The notes: generated from the letters alone by a model not told the origin. Positions 26,468 to 35,964 are shown, numbered from the stretch's first letter. The stretch is DNA of 64,000 nt from CAYFUF01 sp964346245 (GCA_964346245.1 CAYFUF010000002.1:1-64000), one strand, 5' to 3'. A program made the numbers and translations.

Positions 26468-29400
26468 TTATTCTTGCAGGACAACATTAGCTTGTCCAAG
26501 GACCCCCTCCATCTCCCGAACTAAGGAAGGCGATGCCTCTACATTGTAGCGGGCATCCATAGTAACAGATTTTTTCCTATCCCGGAAGTAGATGATGACG
26601 GGGACGGCCCCTCGGTGGTCCATCAAGACCTTCTTCATCTCTTCATAGGTCTTCTTATCATCGGCATCCATCTGTAGGTAGAGGATCTGGCTGGGGATGG
26701 AATCGATATCGGTAATCTGGTTGGCCAACAGCTTAACTTCCTGGTTGGCATCCACCTGCAAGCTGCCCTCGATCAAAATCGGCTGGTCGATATTGAGAAA
26801 GGCCCTTGCCCGCTCATAGGTTGAGGGGAAGACGACTGCCTCAATCAAACCGAAACTGTCTTCAATTTCAATAAAGCACATCTTCTGATTCTTCTTGGTC
26901 AAGAGGTCTCTGCGGTTTCTGATGATTCCGCCCATGGACACTCTTTTGCCATCCAAATGCTCGACATTATCCTCTGCAATAATATTCTTCATCGTAAAAT
27001 TTATCTTCGCCTTAACCCGCTCCTCATAAGGCGAGAAGGGGTGGTCCGTCAAGTAGATACCCAATACTTCCTTCTCATAGGCGAGAAATTGGGACTTTCG
27101 ATACTCTTTAATCTGCTTGACTTCCGAACGTTGGGGCTTGTCGAAAAGATCGAACATGGACGTCTGCCCATCTACATTGTTCCTTCTGGTGTGCTGGACA
27201 GAGTCGATGGACATCTCCATATCCACCATGAGCTGGGCCCGGTGGAGGCCGAAGGAATCCAAGGCTCCTGCCTTAATTAAGGATTCTACCGCCTTGCGGT
27301 TGACACTCGCTTTATTGACCGCCAAAATCCGGCGGATGTAATCGTCTAAGCTGCTGAAGTCGCCGCCCAAGTCCCTTGCCTCTATGGTCGCTTGCACGAT
27401 GGCCGTTCCCACATTCTTCACTGCCGATAGACCGTAGCGAATCTTGCTGTCCTCCACGGTAAACTTGCCGAAGCTGCTGTTGACGCTAGGAGGCAAGATT
27501 GCTATGCCCATCCTCTTAGCCTCTTGGGAATACAAGGCAATCTTGGATGATTCCCCCATAACTGAAGACAAGAGGGCTGCGAAGTATTCGCAAGGATAGT
27601 AGTACTTGAGGATGGCCGTTTCCATTGCTACATAGGCGTAGGCAACCGAGTGGGACTTGTTGAAGGCATACTTAGCAAACTCAATCATCTGGTCATAAAT
27701 CTGGCTGGCTATACTTTCAGGAACCCCGTTAGCGACACAGCCTTCGATTTCCCTTTGCCCATTGGGGGCTGTCTTGCCATAGATAAAGTAGGCCCTATTC
27801 TCTTCCATGACGGCCATCTTCTTCTTCGACATTGCCCTTCTCAAATTATCTGCCTCGCCCAGGGAGTAACCAGCTAGCTGCTGGACGATCATCATGACCT
27901 GCTCTTGGTAGACGATAACCCCATAAGTATTTCTGAGGATAGGCTCCAGCTTGGGATGGAGGTAGCTGACCTCCTCTGGATTATGGCGGTACCTGACATA
28001 GGTGGGAATTTGGTCCATAGGGCCCGGGCGGAACAAGGCATTAGCTGCGACTAGGTCATCGAACTTGCTAGGCTTGAGCTCCCTGAGGAAGCTTCTCATG
28101 CCGTTCGACTCAAATTGGAAGATACCGATAGTATCAGCATTATGGAAGAGGGTCATTGCCCCAGGGTCGTTGGTGTCAATATCGTCCACATCGATCCGGA
28201 TGCCGTGATTCTCTTCGATCATATCGATGGCATCCTTGATAACGGTCAAGTTCCTCAGGCCCAAGAAGTCCATCTTTAGTAGGCCTAGCTCCTCCAGCTC
28301 GTTCATGTTGAACTGGGTGGTTACCTGGTCTCCGCTTCTGGACAGAGGAACGAGGTGGTCGACTGGCTCTCCTGCGATGAGGACACCAGCCGCATGGGTC
28401 GAGGTATGCCGGGGCATGCCCTCCACCTGGCGGGCGAAGTCAATCAGCCGCTTATTCTCTTCACTGTCTTGGTATATCTGGCGGAAGTCAGCGTCGGTCT
28501 CCAACGCGCTATCTAAGGTAATGTTCAGTCGCATGGGCACCGCCTTGGCGACCTGGTCTACTTTAGCTAAAGGAATGTCCATGACCCTGCCCACATCCCG
28601 TATTGCATTCTTGGCAGCCATCGTTCCAAAGGTCACAATTTGTGCCACCTTCTCCTTGCCATATTTGCGGTTCACATAGTCGATGACCTCATCCCTGCGC
28701 TCATAGCAAAAGTCGATATCGATATCCGGCATGGATACTCGGTCGGGGTTTAGGAAGCGCTCAAACAGCAAGCCGTACTCCAGGGGGTCAATACCCGTGA
28801 TGCCTAGGGCGTAGGAAACAATCGACCCTGCTGCCGACCCTCTGCCCGGCCCTACCGGTATATCGTGCTGCTCTGCAAAGCGGACAAAGTCATACACGAT
28901 AAGGAAGTAGTCGACATAGCCCATCGACTTGATGACCTTTATCTCATGGATTGCCCTCTTCTTGGCTTCCTCTAAAGATTCCTCTTCTCCATAACGGTCA
29001 ATGATGCCCTCCATGACCAGGCGCTCAAAGTAGTCCACGTTGGTCTCGTCAGTGGGAATGTCAAAATGTGGTAGGTGGAGCTGGTGAAAAGCAAGCTCCA
29101 CATTGCAGCGGTCGGCGATCTTCACCGTATTCTCCAAAGCCTGGGGATAGGTGGAAAAGAGGTCATCCATCTCCTCATAGGATTTCAAGTAGAAGTTATC
29201 TGAAGGAAAGCGCATCCTTTCCTCGTCTTGGAGGACCTTACCAGTCTGTATGCAAAGAAGGATATCATGAGCTTCAGCATCTTCCTGCCTGGTGTAATGA
29301 ACGTCGTTTGTCGCCACTAGGCCGATGCCCGTCTCCTCAGCAATCTGGGCGAAGACCTTCTGGACCTTCCGCTCCTCACGAATATCGTGGTCTTGGATCT

Positions 29401-29908
29401 CCAAAAAGAAGTTGTCTTGCCCAAAAATATCCAGGTAGCTTATGGCTGTATCCTTAGCCGTCTGATAGTCGCTATCCATAGCCCGGCGGGCAACCTCGCC
29501 TGCTAGACATGCCGACAGGCAAATGAGGCCCTCGCTGTGGTCGCGCAAAAACGCCTTATCTACTCTGGGTTTATAGTAAAAGCCGTTGACATAACCCTCA
29601 GAAACGATCTTCATCAGGTTGTGGTAACCTCTTTCATTTTCAGCCAAGAGAATAAGGTGATACCTCGTCCTATCATTACGGTCAAAGCGGTTTTCAGCCA
29701 CATAGATTTCGCTGCCAATAATGGGCTTCAAGCCCCTTGCCTTAGCCGCCTTATAAAACTGGATGGTAGCAAACATGTTGCCGTGGTCAGTCATGGCAAC
29801 AGCTTTCATCCCTAGCTCCTGCACTTGGTCCATCAGCCCTTCAATTCGGCAAAAGCCGTCCAGCAAACTATATTCCGTATGTAAATGTAGGTGAACGAAT
29901 TGATTCAT
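26468..29908 (-). CDS. dnaE: DNA polymerase III alpha subunit (DnaE)
   Basis: A replicative C-family DNA polymerase. I use ATG 29908 (MNQFVHLHLHTEYSLLDG), with GGGGATGG as ribosome site; TTG 29920 and ATG 29914 are poorer. About 1146 residues. The PHP domain is N-terminal (HLHTEYS, MTDHGNM). The polymerase core has GPGRGSAAGS and PDIDIDF with the catalytic Asp residues. Helix-hairpin-helix segments follow, then an OB-fold near residue 990 (VSMGGIIRNRRD). This is DnaE1/DnaE3-like without a proofreading exonuclease, so a PolC is expected elsewhere. Confidence 0.96.
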   Translation of the reverse strand: MNQFVHLHLHTEYSLLDGFCRIEGLMDQVQELGMKAVAMTDHGNMFATIQFYKAAKARGLKPIIGSEIYVAENRFDRNDRTRYHLILLAENERGYHNLMKIVSEGYVNGFYYKPRVDKAFLRDHSEGLICLSACLAGEVARRAMDSDYQTAKDTAISYLDIFGQDNFFLEIQDHDIREERKVQKVFAQIAEETGIGLVATNDVHYTRQEDAEAHDILLCIQTGKVLQDEERMRFPSDNFYLKSYEEMDDLFSTYPQALENTVKIADRCNVELAFHQLHLPHFDIPTDETNVDYFERLVMEGIIDRYGEEESLEEAKKRAIHEIKVIKSMGYVDYFLIVYDFVRFAEQHDIPVGPGRGSAAGSIVSYALGITGIDPLEYGLLFERFLNPDRVSMPDIDIDFCYERRDEVIDYVNRKYGKEKVAQIVTFGTMAAKNAIRDVGRVMDIPLAKVDQVAKAVPMRLNITLDSALETDADFRQIYQDSEENKRLIDFARQVEGMPRHTSTHAAGVLIAGEPVDHLVPLSRSGDQVTTQFNMNELEELGLLKMDFLGLRNLTVIKDAIDMIEENHGIRIDVDDIDTNDPGAMTLFHNADTIGIFQFESNGMRSFLRELKPSKFDDLVAANALFRPGPMDQIPTYVRYRHNPEEVSYLHPKLEPILRNTYGVIVYQEQVMMIVQQLAGYSLGEADNLRRAMSKKKMAVMEENRAYFIYGKTAPNGQREIEGCVANGVPESIASQIYDQMIEFAKYAFNKSHSVAYAYVAMETAILKYYYPCEYFAALLSSVMGESSKIALYSQEAKRMGIAILPPSVNSSFGKFTVEDSKIRYGLSAVKNVGTAIVQATIEARDLGGDFSSLDDYIRRILAVNKASVNRKAVESLIKAGALDSFGLHRAQLMVDMEMSIDSVQHTRRNNVDGQTSMFDLFDKPQRSEVKQIKEYRKSQFLAYEKEVLGIYLTDHPFSPYEERVKAKINFTMKNIIAEDNVEHLDGKRVSMGGIIRNRRDLLTKKNQKMCFIEIEDSFGLIEAVVFPSTYERARAFLNIDQPILIEGSLQVDANQEVKLLANQITDIDSIPSQILYLQMDADDKKTYEEMKKVLMDHRGAVPVIIYFRDRKKSVTMDARYNVEASPSLVREMEGVLGQANVVLQE

Positions 29909-29998
29909 TGCCATCCCCAATCTAAATAACTCATCCCTTCTATTTTACCATAAGCGGGAGGCCCTAGTCGCCTCTTCACTGTCGCCTTTTCACCAACG

Positions 29999-30028
29999 AA
30001 AAAAGGGCCCAGCTTGAGCCAGGCCCCG
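29999..30028 (-). terminator. Terminator of the malonate decarboxylation operon
   Basis: On the minus strand, GGCC..GCT pairs with AGC..GGCC around a short loop and is followed by six T. It lies 28 bases past the stop of the beta-subunit gene. Confidence 0.8.
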
Positions 30029-30055
30029 ATTTTACGTCAATACTAAGCATCCCAC

Positions 30056-31219
30056 CTAGGAGAAGAAAAGCAACAACATACCTGCAGCTACAGCCGAACC
30101 GATAACGCCAGCGACGTTTGGTACCATAGCGTGCATGAGCAGGAAAGTAGATGGATTGTATTTTTGTCCTTCCTTCTGGACAACACGAGCAGCCATTGGT
30201 ACCGCAGAAACGCCTGCTGCACCGATCATTGGGTTAATCTTACCCTTGGTCAACTTGTAGAAGACTTTACCGAGTAGGACACCGCAAGCCGTTCCTACCG
30301 CAAAGGCAACAACACCAAGGAAAAGAATCTGCAAAGTCTCCGTTCTGAGGAAGTTCTCTGCTGATGCGGTTGCACCAACCGTCGTTCCCAGGAAGAGGGA
30401 AACCATGTACATTAAAGACTTATCCAACATCTCAACTAGACGAGGAACCAATCCCGTCTCCTTGAGCAAGTTACCTAACATCAGCATACCAATCAAGGAG
30501 CCTGCACTTGGCAAGAGCAGGACGACGAAAATCGTAACGATAATGGGGAACAAAATCTTCTCCGTCTTGCTGACTGGTCTCAACTGTTGCATCTTGACCT
30601 TACGCTCTTCGTTGGTCGTCAACGCTCTGATAATAGGCGGTTGAATGACCGGAACGAGGGCCATATAGGAGTAAGCCGCTATCGCAATTGCCCCTAAGAG
30701 CTCTGGGGCTAATTGGCTGGTTAAGTATAAGGCTGTTGGGCCGTCCGCACCGCCGATGATACCTATTGAGGCAGCCTCAGGTCCGGTGAAGCCAATGAGG
30801 GTAGCACCGATAAAGGTAAAGAAGATACCAATCTGAGCTGCTGCACCCAACAGTAGGCTGACGGGGTTAGCAATCAAAGGACCAAAATCTGTTCCTGAAC
30901 CGATACAGAGGAAGATAAGGGGTGGATAGATACCTAAGGCAACACCCTGATAGAGGTACCAAAGTAGGCCACCATTTGTCGTCTCTGTAGCTGGAGTCAT
31001 CAAGCCCGCAAGGGGTAGGTTAGCCAGTAATATTCCAAAGGCAATCGGCGTAAGTAAGTAGGGTTCGAAGCCCTTCACTATCGCCAAATAGAGCAGAATC
31101 AAGGAGATGACAATCATGATTAGCTCGCCTGGAACCATCACTCCAAAGAGTTCGGTTGTTGGCTGAAACAAGGCGGCGAAGCCTGTGCTCGACCAAAAAC
31201 CTTGCAAGAATTCTAACAT
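30056..31219 (-). CDS. mmdB: Na+-pump decarboxylase beta subunit (OadB/MmdB/GcdB family)
   Basis: The integral membrane subunit that releases CO2 from carboxybiotin and couples this to Na+ export. It has 387 residues, about nine to eleven hydrophobic segments, and conserved family segments such as SIGIIGGADGPTALYLTSQLAP (the Na+-site Asp region), ARVVQKEGQKYNPSTFLLMHAM and PNVAGVIGSAVAAG at the C-terminus. It is the last gene of a five-gene operon: CoA-transferase, carboxyltransferase, delta, biotin carrier, beta. Subunits of oxaloacetate, methylmalonyl-CoA, glutaconyl-CoA and malonate decarboxylases are hard to tell apart, so the substrate is set by the partner genes. Confidence 0.93.
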   Translation of the reverse strand: MLEFLQGFWSSTGFAALFQPTTELFGVMVPGELIMIVISLILLYLAIVKGFEPYLLTPIAFGILLANLPLAGLMTPATETTNGGLLWYLYQGVALGIYPPLIFLCIGSGTDFGPLIANPVSLLLGAAAQIGIFFTFIGATLIGFTGPEAASIGIIGGADGPTALYLTSQLAPELLGAIAIAAYSYMALVPVIQPPIIRALTTNEERKVKMQQLRPVSKTEKILFPIIVTIFVVLLLPSAGSLIGMLMLGNLLKETGLVPRLVEMLDKSLMYMVSLFLGTTVGATASAENFLRTETLQILFLGVVAFAVGTACGVLLGKVFYKLTKGKINPMIGAAGVSAVPMAARVVQKEGQKYNPSTFLLMHAMVPNVAGVIGSAVAAGMLLLFFS

Positions 31220-31228
31220 GTTATCCTC

Positions 31229-31636
31229 CTATTTTAGTACGACTAAAAGATCATCAGAGGACACTGAATCTCCCTTATTTACATGAACAGATACGACAAC
31301 GCCATCACGTGGAGCAACGACTTCATTCTCCATCTTCATCGCTTCGATAATGACAAGGTTATCGCCAGCTTTTACGTTTTGGCCAGCGGAAACCCTGACA
31401 TCGAGAATGCTGCCTTGAAGAGGTGCTAACACTTGCTCCTCACCTGCTTGTGCTTCGGGCGCTGCCTTGGCTGCAGGTGCTGGAGCTGCTGCTGCTGGAG
31501 CTGGTGCCGCTGGAGCTGGTGCCGCCTTAGGAGCTGGTGTGCTAGCTTGTGGGGCAGACGCAGTAGAACCCAATTCCTCTACTTCAACAATATAATCTTG
31601 ACCATCTAAATTGATACGGTAATTTTTAATACTCAT
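31229..31636 (-). CDS. mmdC: Biotin carboxyl carrier subunit of the decarboxylase
   Basis: Carries CO2 as carboxybiotin from the carboxyltransferase to the membrane beta subunit. It has 135 residues. Residues 32-60 are a flexible Ala/Pro linker, typical of sodium-pump gamma/biotin subunits. The C-terminal biotinyl domain has EAMKMEN with the biotinylated Lys at residue 101. The low-complexity linker is a normal swinging-arm tether. It begins 12 bases after the delta subunit and ends 9 bases before the beta subunit. Confidence 0.95.
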   Translation of the reverse strand: MSIKNYRINLDGQDYIVEVEELGSTASAPQASTPAPKAAPAPAAPAPAAAAPAPAAKAAPEAQAGEEQVLAPLQGSILDVRVSAGQNVKAGDNLVIIEAMKMENEVVAPRDGVVVSVHVNKGDSVSSDDLLVVLK

Positions 31637-31648
31637 GTTAACTCCTCC

Positions 31649-32023
31649 TTATTTGTAATTCCTTGACGCTAGTATCCAGGGACTCTCGTTATTCGCTACC
31701 TGTCTGAACTTGCGGACAACGAAATCTCCACTTGCATTTGTTGATGAACGGTAAGCAGCAACTGCTGCGGTTAATAGGATGACCTTGTCTTTGTTCTTCT
31801 TTTCGAGGTCTTCTGTGCCAACAGTCTGGCTAACTGCCGCTGGTGCTGCACTCTGCGTGGCAGGGGCAGCTTTATCTTCCTTCTTTTCTTCTTTATTTCG
31901 ATTCAACACTGTAGCCGTAACCTTAATCAAAAGGACTAAAATGGCTAAGACAAAGAAGACGACCAGTACGCTGAATAAGGTGATAAATATGGTTTCATCA
32001 AAAGTGATTACACTACCAAACAT
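31649..32023 (-). CDS. Decarboxylase delta subunit (OadG-like)
   Basis: A small assembly subunit that anchors the carboxyltransferase to the membrane complex. It has 124 residues with one N-terminal membrane segment (about 12-36, FITLFSVLVVFFVLAILVLL). A charged, then Ala/Pro-rich linker follows, and a C-terminal segment (KVILLTAAVAAYR...FRQVANNESPWILASRNYK) resembles that of MmdD/GcdC-type delta subunits. It sits 12 bases after the carboxyltransferase gene. Assignment rests on topology, size and operon position as well as on the C-terminal segment. Confidence 0.85.
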   Translation of the reverse strand: MFGSVITFDETIFITLFSVLVVFFVLAILVLLIKVTATVLNRNKEEKKEDKAAPATQSAAPAAVSQTVGTEDLEKKNKDKVILLTAAVAAYRSSTNASGDFVVRKFRQVANNESPWILASRNYK

Positions 32024-32035
32024 ACTGAACCTCCT

Positions 32036-33583
32036 TTACAGTGGAATATTTCCATGCTTCTTCTTCGGTGAATCTACTCGCTTTCCTTCTAGCATCTGCA
32101 ATGAACTGATAATCAGTGGGCGAGTCTCGCTTGGAAGGATGACATCATCAACAAAACCAGAGGCTGCGGCCACATAAGGATTCATCATTTGCTCGTTGTA
32201 CTCATCAATCATCTTCTTGCGCTCTGCTTGTGGATCGTCTGCATTGTCGATCTCTTTTCTGAAGATGATGTTGGCTGCACCACTTGCACCCATGACGGCA
32301 ATTTCTGCTTGAGGCCATGCAAAGACGACATCAGCACCTAAATGCTTAGAGCACATGCCGATGTAAGCGCCACCATAGGCTTTGCGGACAATCAAGGTAA
32401 TCTTGGGCACAGTCGCTTCACTATAAGCGTAGAGCAGTTTTGCACCGTGGCGGATAATGCCACCGAATTCTTGCTCGGTGCCTGGCAGGAAGCCCGGTAC
32501 ATCCTCAATGGTAAGTAGCGGTATATTGAAGGAGTCACAGGTACGGATAAAACGTGCTGCCTTGTCGGAGGAGTCAATATCTAAGCAACCAGCGCGGAAG
32601 CGAGGTTGGCTAGCAATGACACCAACCGTTTTGCCATCCATGCGGATATAGCCGGTTAGAATATTCTTAGCGAAGTGCTCCTGGTATTCAAAGAAGTCCC
32701 CATCATCTGCCAAACCCTTGATGATATCCAGCATGTCGTAAGCCTTGGTTGGGCTCTCTGGAATGATCGTATCCAAGGAAGCGTCGCGACGGTTAGGATC
32801 ATCTTGAGACTCTACCTGTGGGGCAGAATCCATATTGTTTTGAGGTAGGAAGCTGAGGAGCTTTCTGACTTGGTCGAAGCATTCTTCTTCATTGGTCGCT
32901 GCGAAATGGGCAACCCCGCTCTTAGCGTTGTGGGTCATCGCACCACCTAGAGCTTCTGCAGATACCTCTTCACCTGTTACCGCCTTGATTACCTGTGGGC
33001 CCGTAATGTACATCTGACCGGTATTCTCTACCATAAAGATGAAGTCAGTCAGGGCTGGCGAGTAGACAGCTCCTCCAGCGCATGGCCCCATAATGATGGA
33101 AATCTGAGGGATAACGCCTGATGCCTTGGTGTTGTTGTAGAAGATTCGGCCGTAACCTGCAAGGGCGTTGACGCCTTCTTGGATGCGGGCGCCGCCTGAA
33201 TCGTTGATGCAGATGACCGGTGCCCCAACTTCGAGCGCTTTCTCCTGCATAGCAGCAATCTTTGCTGCGTGCATCTCGCCGAGCGACCCACCTGCTACAG
33301 TGAAGTCTTGAGCTGCGGCGAAGACTAAACGGCCATTGACTGTACCGTAACCTGTTACGACACCATCGCCAGGGATTTCCTTGTCAGCCATGCCAAAGTT
33401 GGTGTTGTGGTGCTTGACGAAAAGGCCAATCTCGACAAAGGAATCAGCATCGAAGAGCATCAGCAAACGCTCGCGAGCGGTTTGCTTTCCTCTCTCGTGC
33501 TGCTTTTGGATAGCTTTATCCCCGCCACCCTTCTTCAGTTTTTCTTTCAATTCAATAAGTTGGTTAATTTTCTCTCCAGCCAT
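32036..33583 (-). CDS. mmdA: Biotin-dependent acyl-CoA decarboxylase carboxyltransferase subunit (MmdA/PccB family)
   Basis: Transfers CO2 from an acyl-CoA to biotin, the first step of the Na+-coupled decarboxylation. I start it at ATG 33583 behind GAAGGAGGCAAATAGT, one base after the upstream stop; this gives 515 residues, the family norm. Both crotonase-like halves are visible: the N-half with GGARIQEG and GPCAGGAVYSPALTDF, the C-half with DVPGFLPGTEQEFGGIIRHGAK and KAYGGAYIGMCSKHLGAD. The fold acts on CoA esters, not oxaloacetate. Upstream is an MdcA-type malonate CoA-transferase, so malonyl-CoA is the likely substrate. Methylmalonyl-CoA cannot be excluded. Confidence 0.92.
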   Translation of the reverse strand: MAGEKINQLIELKEKLKKGGGDKAIQKQHERGKQTARERLLMLFDADSFVEIGLFVKHHNTNFGMADKEIPGDGVVTGYGTVNGRLVFAAAQDFTVAGGSLGEMHAAKIAAMQEKALEVGAPVICINDSGGARIQEGVNALAGYGRIFYNNTKASGVIPQISIIMGPCAGGAVYSPALTDFIFMVENTGQMYITGPQVIKAVTGEEVSAEALGGAMTHNAKSGVAHFAATNEEECFDQVRKLLSFLPQNNMDSAPQVESQDDPNRRDASLDTIIPESPTKAYDMLDIIKGLADDGDFFEYQEHFAKNILTGYIRMDGKTVGVIASQPRFRAGCLDIDSSDKAARFIRTCDSFNIPLLTIEDVPGFLPGTEQEFGGIIRHGAKLLYAYSEATVPKITLIVRKAYGGAYIGMCSKHLGADVVFAWPQAEIAVMGASGAANIIFRKEIDNADDPQAERKKMIDEYNEQMMNPYVAAASGFVDDVILPSETRPLIISSLQMLEGKRVDSPKKKHGNIPL

Positions 33584-33584
33584 A

Positions 33585-35225
33585 CTATTTGCCTCCTTCG
33601 GCTTTAAAACTATCTGGAATCTTATATAAGCCGCCAGAAATCTCTGCAATCTCCTCTAGACTTTGAGCCGCTAGTAGATCTCTTGTTGCTTCTTCTGCTG
33701 AAATATCTAAATCTTCTGGATAGGCGACCTTGCCAGCCTTGCGCATAGCATCGATCTCTTCCAAACTTACGCTATCGCCAAGTTCAGTGCCTTGGGCAAT
33801 CGCCGCCAGCATTGCCTTTCTCTCTTCCCTATCCTTCGCCTGATAGAGATAAGCAATACCTTGTTCAGTGACCATATGGGTAACATCTTCCCCATAGATC
33901 ATGACAGGCGCTGCATCCATACCAGCTTCCTTGCCAATCTTAACCGCATCCAGCTCTTCAACAAAACTTGAGCCGAAGCGGGTCTTGCTCATGACCATCT
34001 GAACGACCAACTTCTTCCCAGAAATCAAGGAACCATCCTGTGGTTTCATGTCGTTCCATGCCTTGGTGGTGTGACGACGTCCGCTGGCCATATTGCCCAT
34101 ATTCGGCGCTCCACCGAAACCGCTCAAGCGAGTCGTCGTTACGGTCGAGGAGTTGCCATAGTAGTCAACTTGCAAGGTGCCACCCAAGAAAAGGTCAATG
34201 CCATATAAGCCGGCAGTCTGAGCGATTGCTCTATTCGACCGCAAGGAACCATCTGAGCCCGTAAAGAAGACGTCTGATCTTTCCCTACAATACTCATCCA
34301 TACCAAGCTCTCCACCGAAGGAGTAAATAGTGTTGACCCAGCCAGCTTCAATTGCTGGAATTAGGGTTGGGTGAGGGTTGAGGACCCATTCACTACAAAC
34401 TTTGCCCTTTAGGCCTAGCTTTTCCCCATAGGTTGGAAGCAGTAGTTCAATCGCTGCACCGTTGTAGCCTACACCATGGTTCAAGCTGGTTACCTGGTGT
34501 TTTGCGTAGATGCCTTTGATTACCATCATGGCCATCAAAATGTGCTCATCCTTGATTTTCTTTGGATCTCTGGTGAAGAGGGGCTCAAAGTAGAGCTTCT
34601 CTTCGGATGGAACGATGAAGTCAATCCAGTCGCCCGGTATATCGATACGATCTAGGCTGCCTTCTTCCACAATCTCATCCACTTGGGCAATGACAATACC
34701 ATTCTTGAAAGCACCCGCCTCCGCGAGCATTGGGGTGTCCTCTGTATTGTAACCTGTATATAGGTTGCCCTTCTTATCGGCCTTGGTGGCTGCTACTAAA
34801 CAAACATTAGGGACGAGGTCAACGAAAAGTCTTCCATACATCTCTAGGTAGGTGTGAATTGCGCCAATCTTAATTTCCTTGTTTTGGATCATCTCCGTTA
34901 AGCGCTTCGCTTGCTTGCCCGAAAAGGCAAAATTGAGTTCTGTGGCAATCCCCTTATCATACAAATCTAAATGTTCATCCAAGGAAACGGATGAAATGAT
35001 CATGTTAAGGTCGTGGACTTTCTCACTATCGACCTGCGCAAGCGATTTTGCTAAATAAGTGGCTTGTTTTTGGTTACAGCCTTCCAAAACAACTTTATCG
35101 CCGGGTTTGATGACACCCTCCAATAAAGGGACGATGGAATCCGTTTTGACGACTTTTCCGTCCACGTAATCTTGGACGGCATCCAAACGTTTTTTCTTCT
35201 CTTCAGCCTGTTTATTCCAATTCAT
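33585..35225 (-). CDS. mdcA: Malonate CoA-transferase / malonate decarboxylase alpha subunit (MdcA/MadA family)
   Basis: In known malonate decarboxylases the alpha subunit exchanges acetate for malonate on the acyl carrier; isolated alpha subunits can use CoA. The 546-residue length equals MdcA. Matching stretches run the whole length: VVLEGCNQKQATYLAKSLAQ, KVHDLNMIISSVS, EHLDLYDKGIATELNFAFSG, GAIHTYLEMYGRLFVDLVPN, SLNHGVGYNGAAIELLLP and DVFFTGSDGSLRSNRA. No MdcC acyl carrier, MdcB or MdcG gene is nearby, and the next gene is an acyl-CoA carboxyltransferase. I therefore infer a free-CoA malonate:acetyl-CoA transferase. It is the first gene of the operon. Confidence 0.9.
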   Translation of the reverse strand: MNWNKQAEEKKKRLDAVQDYVDGKVVKTDSIVPLLEGVIKPGDKVVLEGCNQKQATYLAKSLAQVDSEKVHDLNMIISSVSLDEHLDLYDKGIATELNFAFSGKQAKRLTEMIQNKEIKIGAIHTYLEMYGRLFVDLVPNVCLVAATKADKKGNLYTGYNTEDTPMLAEAGAFKNGIVIAQVDEIVEEGSLDRIDIPGDWIDFIVPSEEKLYFEPLFTRDPKKIKDEHILMAMMVIKGIYAKHQVTSLNHGVGYNGAAIELLLPTYGEKLGLKGKVCSEWVLNPHPTLIPAIEAGWVNTIYSFGGELGMDEYCRERSDVFFTGSDGSLRSNRAIAQTAGLYGIDLFLGGTLQVDYYGNSSTVTTTRLSGFGGAPNMGNMASGRRHTTKAWNDMKPQDGSLISGKKLVVQMVMSKTRFGSSFVEELDAVKIGKEAGMDAAPVMIYGEDVTHMVTEQGIAYLYQAKDREERKAMLAAIAQGTELGDSVSLEEIDAMRKAGKVAYPEDLDISAEEATRDLLAAQSLEEIAEISGGLYKIPDSFKAEGGK

Positions 35226-35601
35226 GCTGGCTCCTTTCTTCTAAGGTTCAACTTTTTTCCTCTAGCTACTGGCCAACCGCTTTATGTAACTTTACTTTAG
35301 TTGAGTTCATTAAATAAGCCTGATAACTTATCATCATGATACCATGTGGGTATTATGTCGTCTAATACATAATATATAATTTATTCATGCATTATTTGTT
35401 ATGAATAATCTCATAAATCACCCTTGCTCTATACGCTCAATTTTGTCGATTCTCCCTAAGGTGAACACTACATTTATGCCCCTTCATCAGCTCAGTTTTA
35501 AGCAGATTGGGTACAAGTGAAGCAAAGATATTTTTCCCCTATGTTTTGGGAAAAAACCAGATTTTCTCCAAGCAGAACCTCATCATGTAGAAAGGAAGCC
35601 T
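35226..35601. other. Divergent intergenic region with an inverted repeat, mdcA / DUF1667 gene
   Basis: An AT-rich 376-base region between divergent genes. It contains a perfect inverted repeat TTATTCAT/ATGAATAA (35381-35388 and 35401-35408, 12-base gap), a plausible operator for a dimeric regulator of the mdcA operon. I see no confident -35/-10 pair and no open frame. Confidence 0.5.
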
Positions 35602-35964
35602 ATGCCAACTAAAAAACTTGTTTGCGAAAACTGTGTAAACCACTGCCGACTGACTGTCACTTATGGAGACGACTACACCATTAGCGATGTGGAGGGTAAC
35701 TCCTGCCCCTACGGTATCCGCTATGCCCACGATCATGCCCCTACATACCGAGAGGTTTTCGAAAGCCTAGTAAACATATCCAAGACAGGCCAAGACAAGC
35801 TCAAGGTTAAGTCCTCCCAAGCGATTAGCCCGGATCTTTTTCCCTCCTTTCAAGAAGCTGCGGATTCCCTGCAAGTTGACCTGCCTGTTCGCTTCGGCCA
35901 AGTCCTCTTGGCGAATGTCTGTGATTCAGGTGTTGATCTGATTGCTGCTTCACGCAAGGGTTGA
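35602..35964 (+). CDS. DUF1667 family cysteine-rich protein
   Basis: A 120-residue small protein. CENCVNHCRLTV at residues 8-19 and the later NSCPYG give the CxxC/C pattern of DUF1667, which usually reads CPNGC...G..CPRG. The C-terminal half (APTYREVFESLVNI, PVRFGQVLLANVCDSGVDLIAASR) also fits the family. These proteins normally accompany FAD-dependent oxidoreductases of the glycerol-3-phosphate dehydrogenase/NADH oxidase group. None is next to it here, so it is an orphan. A ribosome site (AGAAAGGAAG) precedes the ATG and a strong terminator follows. Its function is unknown. Confidence 0.8.
   Translation: MPTKKLVCENCVNHCRLTVTYGDDYTISDVEGNSCPYGIRYAHDHAPTYREVFESLVNISKTGQDKLKVKSSQAISPDLFPSFQEAADSLQVDLPVRFGQVLLANVCDSGVDLIAASRKG

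Noticed and set aside
31463..31560. Repetitive GCTGGTGC-like stretch considered as a DNA repeat element
   Set aside because: It encodes the Ala/Pro linker of the biotin carrier subunit, which is normal for this family.
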